Source of the DNA: an uncultured Roseburia sp.
GTDB taxonomy: Bacteria; Bacillota; Clostridia; Lachnospirales; Lachnospiraceae
NCBI GenBank assembly: GCA_934307185.1
Contig: CAKRCJ010000169.1
Coordinates: 1 to 5,505 of the forward strand
DNA: 5,505 bases
Direction of reading: 5' to 3'
Made by a program: the position numbers and the translations under genes. Positions 1 through 3,513 of the stretch are shown here, piece after piece. How positions within the stretch are numbered: position 1 is the stretch's first letter; each line of letters opens with the position of its first letter. A model generated the notes under the pieces. It worked only from the letters and a program-made list of their open reading frames with translations. It had not been told where the DNA came from and did not search any database.

Positions 1-431
1 GCCCTTGCGGTCGCATGCTTTCGTTCAAACTCTGCAAGCTGGTTTTTTGCCTCTATTTCACCTAACTTAAGCTTTACTGTTTTGTGTTCTATTGCACTGC
101 CTTTTTTCTTAATCGGAATTACCGTCTTTAGTGCCTGGTTCATTGTTGCCCCATAGTTTTTCCTTATCCAGCCTGCCAACGCGATAAGCTGGCTTTCTAT
201 GGGAATACTGTCGGTGACAATCCCAATAATTTCTTTCATTCTGGCAACTTCAAATTCCGGCTCATCGGTAAGCTCCACTACATACCCTTTTATATTCCGG
301 TTTCCAAATGGAATATAAACCTGCATCCCGACCTGTAACTTTTCTCTCATCCGGTCTGGAATTATATATTGAAATGTTTTATCTAATTTTTCATGTGAAA
401 TATCAACAATCACATTTGCGTACTGTGCCAT
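1..431 (-). CDS. priA: Primosomal protein N' (replication restart helicase PriA), N-terminal part, cut by the window edge
   Basis: PriA is a superfamily 2 DNA helicase that recognises stalled or collapsed replication forks and reloads the replisome. The visible 143 codons cover its N-terminal 3'-DNA-binding domain and the start of the following region. The pattern is typical of the family: MAQYANVIVD at the start, then DKTFQYIIPD (about residues 22-31), VGMQVYIPFGNR (about 39-50) and GYVVEL, followed by the helical stretch with LAGWIRKNYG. The helicase motifs and zinc-binding cysteines would lie beyond the left edge and cannot be checked. The start at 431 is supported by an AGAGG ribosome site about 6 nt upstream and by a near-consensus promoter at 487-515. 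The gene runs divergently from the CmpB-like gene. The assignment rests on my recognition of the N-terminal domain, without an alignment. Confidence 0.88.
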   Translation of the reverse strand, partial: MAQYANVIVDISHEKLDKTFQYIIPDRMREKLQVGMQVYIPFGNRNIKGYVVELTDEPEFEVARMKEIIGIVTDSIPIESQLIALAGWIRKNYGATMNQALKTVIPIKKKGSAIEHKTVKLKLGEIEAKNQLAEFERKHATAR

Positions 432-486
432 TTCGTACCTCTTATGTTTCTTTCATCCTGCACTCTGTACAAAATATTCCTAATTT

Positions 487-515
487 ATTATATGTTAGAA
501 TACCCTATTTTACAA
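487..515 (-). promoter_or_regulatory. Probable sigma-A promoter of priA
   Basis: On the minus strand the -35 box TTGTAA (510-515) and a perfect -10 box TATAAT (487-492) are separated by exactly 17 bp. Transcription would begin near 480, giving a leader of about 50 nt before the priA ATG. I see no clear hairpin or operator in this leader. Confidence 0.72.
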
Positions 516-655
516 GTTTTGGTTTCTATTTTGAAGCTTTTTGACTGCTGTCTGGTTTATATCTGCGGTCTGAAGCGTATTTTTTTGTGCTTTTTGGGGC
601 ATTTCTATTAAAAAGATTAGGGTGTCAAAAAATAAAAAAGCCCGAGGAGGTTATT

Positions 656-1033
656 ATGCAACGAAATTTTTTCATCTGCGGTCTTACCGGCTGGTGTCTT
701 GAAATCCTGTTTACCGCCCTTGGAAGCATTCAAAAGAAAGATTTCCGCCTGATTGGGCAGACTTCCATCTGGATGTTTCCCATTTACGGAACTGCCGCCA
801 TTATAAAACCCGTGTACCGGCATATTAAAAAATTCCCCATATTCATCCGCGCAATGATTTACTCTACGGGCATTTTCTGTTTTGAATACGCCAGTGGTTC
901 CCTGCTAAAAAAACACCACTTATGTCCGTGGGACTATAGTCATGCTCCCGCGAACATAAATGGTGTCATTCGTTTAGATTATGCGCCGGTCTGGATGGCA
1001 GCCGGTTTAATTTTTGAACGCATTTTAAAATAA
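656..1033 (+). CDS. Small CmpB-like multi-pass membrane protein (putative ABC transporter type IV family, function unknown)
   Basis: This is a 125-residue integral membrane protein with about four hydrophobic segments: roughly residues 4-22, 36-54, 60-83 and 107-123. It carries the signature pattern I associate with the family Pfam calls ABC_trans_CmpB: GW-x2-E near the N-terminus (residues 12-16), SIWMFPIYG (37-45), FEYASG (76-81), CPWDYS (90-95), and N-x-NG-x-I before a last segment with Y-x-P-x-W. No ATP-binding subunit is nearby, so the transporter label should be read as a family name only. An ATG at 587 is in frame, but 656 is preferred because AGGAGG (645-650) lies 5 nt before it and the added 23 residues do not look like the family. 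Its stop is 5 bp from the stop of the convergent PH-domain gene. No convincing promoter was found. TTGACT at 541 lacks a well-spaced -10. Confidence 0.75.
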   Translation: MQRNFFICGLTGWCLEILFTALGSIQKKDFRLIGQTSIWMFPIYGTAAIIKPVYRHIKKFPIFIRAMIYSTGIFCFEYASGSLLKKHHLCPWDYSHAPANINGVIRLDYAPVWMAAGLIFERILK

Positions 1034-1038
1034 ATGCA

Positions 1039-1446
1039 TCAGTCGTCCGGGCTGTCCGCTGCACCGATATCAAGTGTATTTAAGGTGCGGCGTTTTAACC
1101 TTGCCTCCTCCGATGCTTTTAACAGATATCCCTTTATCTCTTTTGCATTCTTTATATGGACTAACTGTAACTGCGGATTTGTCACATCTCCTGTATAACA
1201 GGTGATTGTGCCAAGTCCAAAAATTCTCTCAATGAGCGTTGTCGTAAGCTTTACATCCTGAATTTTATACATATAACAGTCGTTCTCTTCGGTCTTTAAC
1301 AGCCCTTCATCTACGGTAAGTACGCTTGGTGTAATGCTGTATTTCGTAAAGGTCCATGGAAGTCCAAAAAATAAAATCCGTTTTCTCTCGCAGTATTTTA
1401 AAGTATCTTCTTTTTCCTGCTGCATTGTTGTATTCGTATCAGCCAT
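1039..1446 (-). CDS. Small bacterial PH-domain protein (YdbS-like bPH2 fold)
   Basis: This is a 135-residue protein. The core, from YSITPSVLTVDEGLL through LIERIFGLGTITCYTGD to IKNAKEIKGYL, follows the layout of the bacterial pleckstrin-homology domain (bPH2, Pfam PF03703). In that family 'ITPSVLTVDEGLL' and 'KIQDV..TTTLIERIFGLGTI' are characteristic. Unlike many YdbS/YdbT proteins there is no clear transmembrane pair: only a short aromatic patch (ILFFGLPW) precedes the domain. It may therefore be cytosolic or peripheral to the membrane. The C-terminus is acidic (DIGAADSPDD). The start at 1446 is chosen because AAGGAG lies 6 nt upstream. An in-frame ATG at 1464 would swallow that ribosome site. 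Role unknown. It has its own promoter (1553-1581), divergent from pyrB. Confidence 0.7.
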   Translation of the reverse strand: MADTNTTMQQEKEDTLKYCERKRILFFGLPWTFTKYSITPSVLTVDEGLLKTEENDCYMYKIQDVKLTTTLIERIFGLGTITCYTGDVTNPQLQLVHIKNAKEIKGYLLKASEEARLKRRTLNTLDIGAADSPDD

Positions 1447-1552
1447 AATCTGCTCCTTTTTCATTATGATTAGTAATAGGTAATTGCGAAACTCAAATTT
1501 AGTTATCTATGATTAGTTGCCCCCTAACCTTATTCTGCAATGTCATAAAATA

Positions 1553-1581
1553 ATTATAGACTTTTTTGATACTTGTTGCAA
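1553..1581 (-). promoter_or_regulatory. Probable sigma-A promoter of the PH-domain gene
   Basis: On the minus strand, -35 TTGCAA (1576-1581) and a perfect -10 TATAAT (1553-1558) are separated by 17 bp. Transcription would begin near 1546, leaving an untranslated leader of about 100 nt. That leader is fairly long and contains a 10-bp direct repeat, TATGATTAGT on the plus strand, at 1465-1474 and 1508-1517. Confidence 0.72.
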
Positions 1582-1643
1582 CCGGTAAATAATTTCTGAA
1601 AATTTTCGTATTTTTTGTCAATATAACGTAAATAATTTTTCTC

Positions 1644-1672
1644 TTGAATTTGCAAAATGATTATTATATGAT
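1644..1672 (+). promoter_or_regulatory. Probable sigma-A promoter of the pyrBI operon
   Basis: -35 TTGAAT (1644-1649), 17-bp spacer and -10 TATGAT (1667-1672). The expected start site is around A1679 or A1680, giving a leader of only about 60 nt before the pyrB ATG. An 11-bp copy of GTAAATAATTT (1628-1638) sits immediately upstream of the -35, with another copy at 1585-1595. I saw no PyrR-type binding loop in the short leader. Confidence 0.7.
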
Positions 1673-1681
1673 AGTAAAAAT

Positions 1682-1717
1682 GCCTGATGAGAATATCATT
1701 TCTCTAATAAAACAGGC
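1682..1717 (+). promoter_or_regulatory. Hairpin at the 5' end of the pyrBI transcript
   Basis: GCCTG (1682-1686) pairs with CAGGC (1713-1717). Inside it GAGAA (1689-1693) pairs with TTCTC (1700-1704) around a 6-nt loop, with an asymmetric internal loop between the two stems. The hairpin starts within a few nucleotides of the predicted transcription start. It is followed by TTTATTT (1718-1724) and then directly by the pyrB ribosome site AAGGAGG (1727-1733). It could protect the 5' end, act as a weak attenuator, or tune access to the ribosome site. The stems are short, so any regulatory role is an inference. Confidence 0.4.
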
Positions 1718-1738
1718 TTTATTTATAAGGAGGATATT

Positions 1739-2659
1739 ATGCGTCATTTAATGAGTCCACTCGACTTCTCCGTAGAGGAACTGGACAAGCTGTTAGACCT
1801 TGCCAATGACATTGAGAAGTTCCCTGGTAAATATGCTCATGCATGTGATGGAAAGAAGCTTGCAACATGTTTTTATGAGCCAAGTACAAGAACAAGACTT
1901 AGTTTTGAAGCTGCCATGCTTAATCTTGGTGGTTCTGTTTTAGGTTTTTCCGATGCGAATTCAAGTTCCGCATCCAAAGGAGAAAGTGTTTCCGACACAA
2001 TTCGTATTATTTCCTGCTACGCAGATATCTGTGCAATGCGTCATCCGAAGGAAGGTGCTCCTCTTGTTGCCTCCCAAAAATCCCTCATTCCTGTCATTAA
2101 TGCCGGCGACGGTGGTCATCAGCATCCAACCCAGACTTTAACGGATTTATTAACCATTCGTTCTTTAAAAGGCAGACTTTCTGATTTAACAATCGGTCTT
2201 TGCGGTGATTTAAAATTCGGCAGAACGGTACATTCTTTAATTAATGCGTTAATCCGTTATACAGGAATTAAATTCGTACTTATCTCACCGGAGGAGCTTA
2301 AAATTCCAAGTTATATCCGGGATGATGTATTAAAGGCAAATAATATTCCGTTTGAAGAGGTAGAACGTTTAGAAGATGCAATGCCAAGTCTTGATATTTT
2401 ATATATGACACGCGTCCAGAAAGAACGTTTCTTCAACGAAGAGGACTACGTCCGTCTGAAAAATTTCTATATTTTAGATAAAGCAAAAATGGAGCTTGCA
2501 AAAAAAGACATGCTTGTCCTGCATCCGCTTCCTCGTGTCAATGAGATTTCCGTAGAAGTAGACGATGATCCAAGAGCTGCTTATTTCCGCCAGGCACAGT
2601 ACGGTGTTTATGTGAGAATGGCTTTGATTTTAACTCTGCTAGATATTAAAGTAGATTAG
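1739..2659 (+). CDS. pyrB: Aspartate carbamoyltransferase catalytic chain
   Basis: PyrB condenses carbamoyl phosphate with L-aspartate to N-carbamoyl-L-aspartate, the committed step of de novo pyrimidine synthesis. It acts in the cytosol as catalytic trimers. At 306 residues it is full length. The carbamoyl-phosphate motif STRTR is at residues 49-53. The 80s loop with the catalytic lysine reads SSSASKGES (75-83, K80). MRHP is at 100-103, HPTQ at 129-132, GDLKFGR at 156-162, TRVQKER at 224-230 and HPLPR at 262-266. All expected substrate-contacting residues of the E. coli enzyme have counterparts. The start is fixed by AAGGAGG 5 nt upstream. It is the first gene of a two-gene operon with pyrI, 51 bp downstream, so the product is expected to form the allosteric c6r6-type holoenzyme. 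Confidence 0.98.
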   Translation: MRHLMSPLDFSVEELDKLLDLANDIEKFPGKYAHACDGKKLATCFYEPSTRTRLSFEAAMLNLGGSVLGFSDANSSSASKGESVSDTIRIISCYADICAMRHPKEGAPLVASQKSLIPVINAGDGGHQHPTQTLTDLLTIRSLKGRLSDLTIGLCGDLKFGRTVHSLINALIRYTGIKFVLISPEELKIPSYIRDDVLKANNIPFEEVERLEDAMPSLDILYMTRVQKERFFNEEDYVRLKNFYILDKAKMELAKKDMLVLHPLPRVNEISVEVDDDPRAAYFRQAQYGVYVRMALILTLLDIKVD

Positions 2660-2682
2660 ACTGAGCAATATTATATTTTTTC

Positions 2683-2696
2683 GTGACAGTTGTCAC
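2683..2696. repeat. 14-bp palindrome between pyrB and pyrI
   Basis: GTGACA-gt-TGTCAC is a perfect inverted repeat with 6-bp arms and a 2-bp centre. In RNA it would fold as a 5-bp stem (GUGAC/GUCAC) with a 4-nt loop. A T-rich stretch precedes it, and the pyrI ribosome site AGGAG (2701-2705) begins 4 nt after it. Possible roles are setting pyrI translation, marking an mRNA processing site, or binding a dimeric regulator. None can be decided from sequence. Confidence 0.5.
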
Positions 2697-2710
2697 AGAT
2701 AGGAGTACAG

Positions 2711-3148
2711 ATGTTAAATATCAGTGGTATCCAGGAAGGTTTTGTATTAGACCACATTCAGGCAGGTATGAGCCTCCAGATTTATCATGATTTAAAATTA
2801 GACCAGTTAGACTGCACGGTTGCTATTATTAAGAATGCCAAAAGCAGTAAAATGGGAAAGAAAGACATTTTAAAAGTGGAATGCCCGGTTGAAGCATTGG
2901 ATTTGGATATTTTAGGTTTTATTGACCATAATATTACAGTCAATGTCATTAAGGATTCCAAAATTGTTGAGAAAAAAGAGCTTCACCTTCCAAAGCAGGT
3001 AAAGAATGTCATTCACTGCAAAAATCCACGGTGCATTACCTCGATTGAGCAGGAGCTTGACCAGATTTTCATTTTAACGGATGAAGAAAAGGAAGTTTAC
3101 CGGTGCAAATATTGCGAGGAGAAATTTGCAAATCCGAATAAACGATAA
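2711..3148 (+). CDS. pyrI: Aspartate carbamoyltransferase regulatory chain
   Basis: PyrI forms the regulatory dimers of aspartate carbamoyltransferase. It binds nucleotide effectors (CTP/UTP inhibiting, ATP activating in E. coli) and contacts PyrB through a zinc domain. The product is 145 residues, slightly shorter than the 153 of E. coli. The N-terminal allosteric domain shows LDHIQAG (residues 13-19, with the nucleotide-contacting Asp-His pair) and MGKKDILKVE (48-57), which matches the E. coli segment containing effector-site lysines. The C-terminal zinc domain has all four cysteines: C103-x4-C108 and C132-x2-C135. The start at 2711 is preferred because AGGAG lies 5 nt upstream and MLNISGI resembles clostridial PyrI N-termini. 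A TTG at 2690 is in frame but lies inside the intergenic palindrome and lacks a ribosome site. It is expressed from the pyrB promoter. Confidence 0.96.
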   Translation: MLNISGIQEGFVLDHIQAGMSLQIYHDLKLDQLDCTVAIIKNAKSSKMGKKDILKVECPVEALDLDILGFIDHNITVNVIKDSKIVEKKELHLPKQVKNVIHCKNPRCITSIEQELDQIFILTDEEKEVYRCKYCEEKFANPNKR

Positions 3149-3169
3149 AGTGAATTTCTAATAAATGAC

Positions 3170-3446
3170 GCTGCCACATTGTCAGGCTGTGTTATGGATT
3201 TGGAAAGACTTTTTTCGGTAGTCTACGGAGAATAAAAAATGCAGGGATGGCATCAAAATTCCATTGCCCAGAACATTACGATAAGCCTCAAAAAGCAAGA
3301 AAAATGGAAGCAGTGGCTTCCACTTTTCTTAGAGTCTTATCTTCATTGGGCAGAGGAATTTTCGATGCCATCCCTACGTTTTTTATTCCAATTAGATTTG
3401 CGATAAGTCTTTTCAAATCCATGCCGCCAGATGATGATGTGGCAGC
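3170..3446. repeat. Large imperfect palindrome (fold-back element, MITE candidate) filling the pyrI/surface-protein intergenic region
   Basis: The left arm (3170-3311) and right arm (3316-3446) are inverted copies around the loop AGTG (3312-3315). Matching blocks, from the outside in: GCTGCCACAT (3170-3179) with 3437-3446; ATGGATTTG-x-AAAGACTT (3194-3211) with 3405-3422; GAATAAAAAA (3230-3239) with 3379-3388; AGGGATGGCATC (3243-3254) with 3364-3375; AAAATTCC (3255-3262) with 3355-3362; TGCCCA (3265-3270) with 3347-3352; GATAAG (3280-3285) with 3336-3341; GGAAGC (3306-3311) with GCTTCC (3316-3321). Spacing between blocks is nearly kept, with small gaps and G-T wobbles, so the arms are homologous end to end. 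No transposase and no clear target-site duplication is visible. It begins 21 bp after the pyrI stop, and the convergent surface gene ends 67 bp beyond it. The A-run and T-run blocks and the strong stem could also end transcription in both directions. Confidence 0.8.
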
Positions 3447-3513
3447 TGGTTTTTGTTAAATTTTTACCAAAAATACTTTACAAGAATAATAGATTTCGGC
3501 ACTATATTTTTTA

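Noticed and set aside
308..544. Plus-strand open frame of 78 codons
   Set aside because: It lies antisense to the priA start and covers the priA promoter. The AT-rich region gives an ordinary Phe/Ser/Tyr-rich shadow.
541..569. Plus-strand promoter for the CmpB-like gene based on TTGACT at 541-546
   Set aside because: No acceptable -10 lies 16-18 bp downstream. The nearest TTTATA is too close, and pairing it with TTGAAG upstream needs a 19-bp spacer.
2690..2710. TTG start for pyrI giving a 7-residue N-terminal extension
   Set aside because: There is no ribosome site upstream, the codons run through the AGGAG site, and the ATG at 2711 has ideal spacing and a family-like N-terminus.
3423..3446. 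Short hairpin GCCGCCA/TGGCAGC followed by TGGTTTTTG as a simple pyrBI terminator
   Set aside because: It has a central mismatch and a 10-nt loop, and its right arm pairs better with the left end of the large palindrome (3170-3179). It may be an alternative fold but is not needed as a separate feature.
3247..3459. 70-codon frame beginning MASKFHCPEH inside the palindrome
   Set aside because: No ribosome site precedes it. The opposite arm gives a similar frame on the other strand, as expected from the palindrome. Treated as part of the element rather than a gene.
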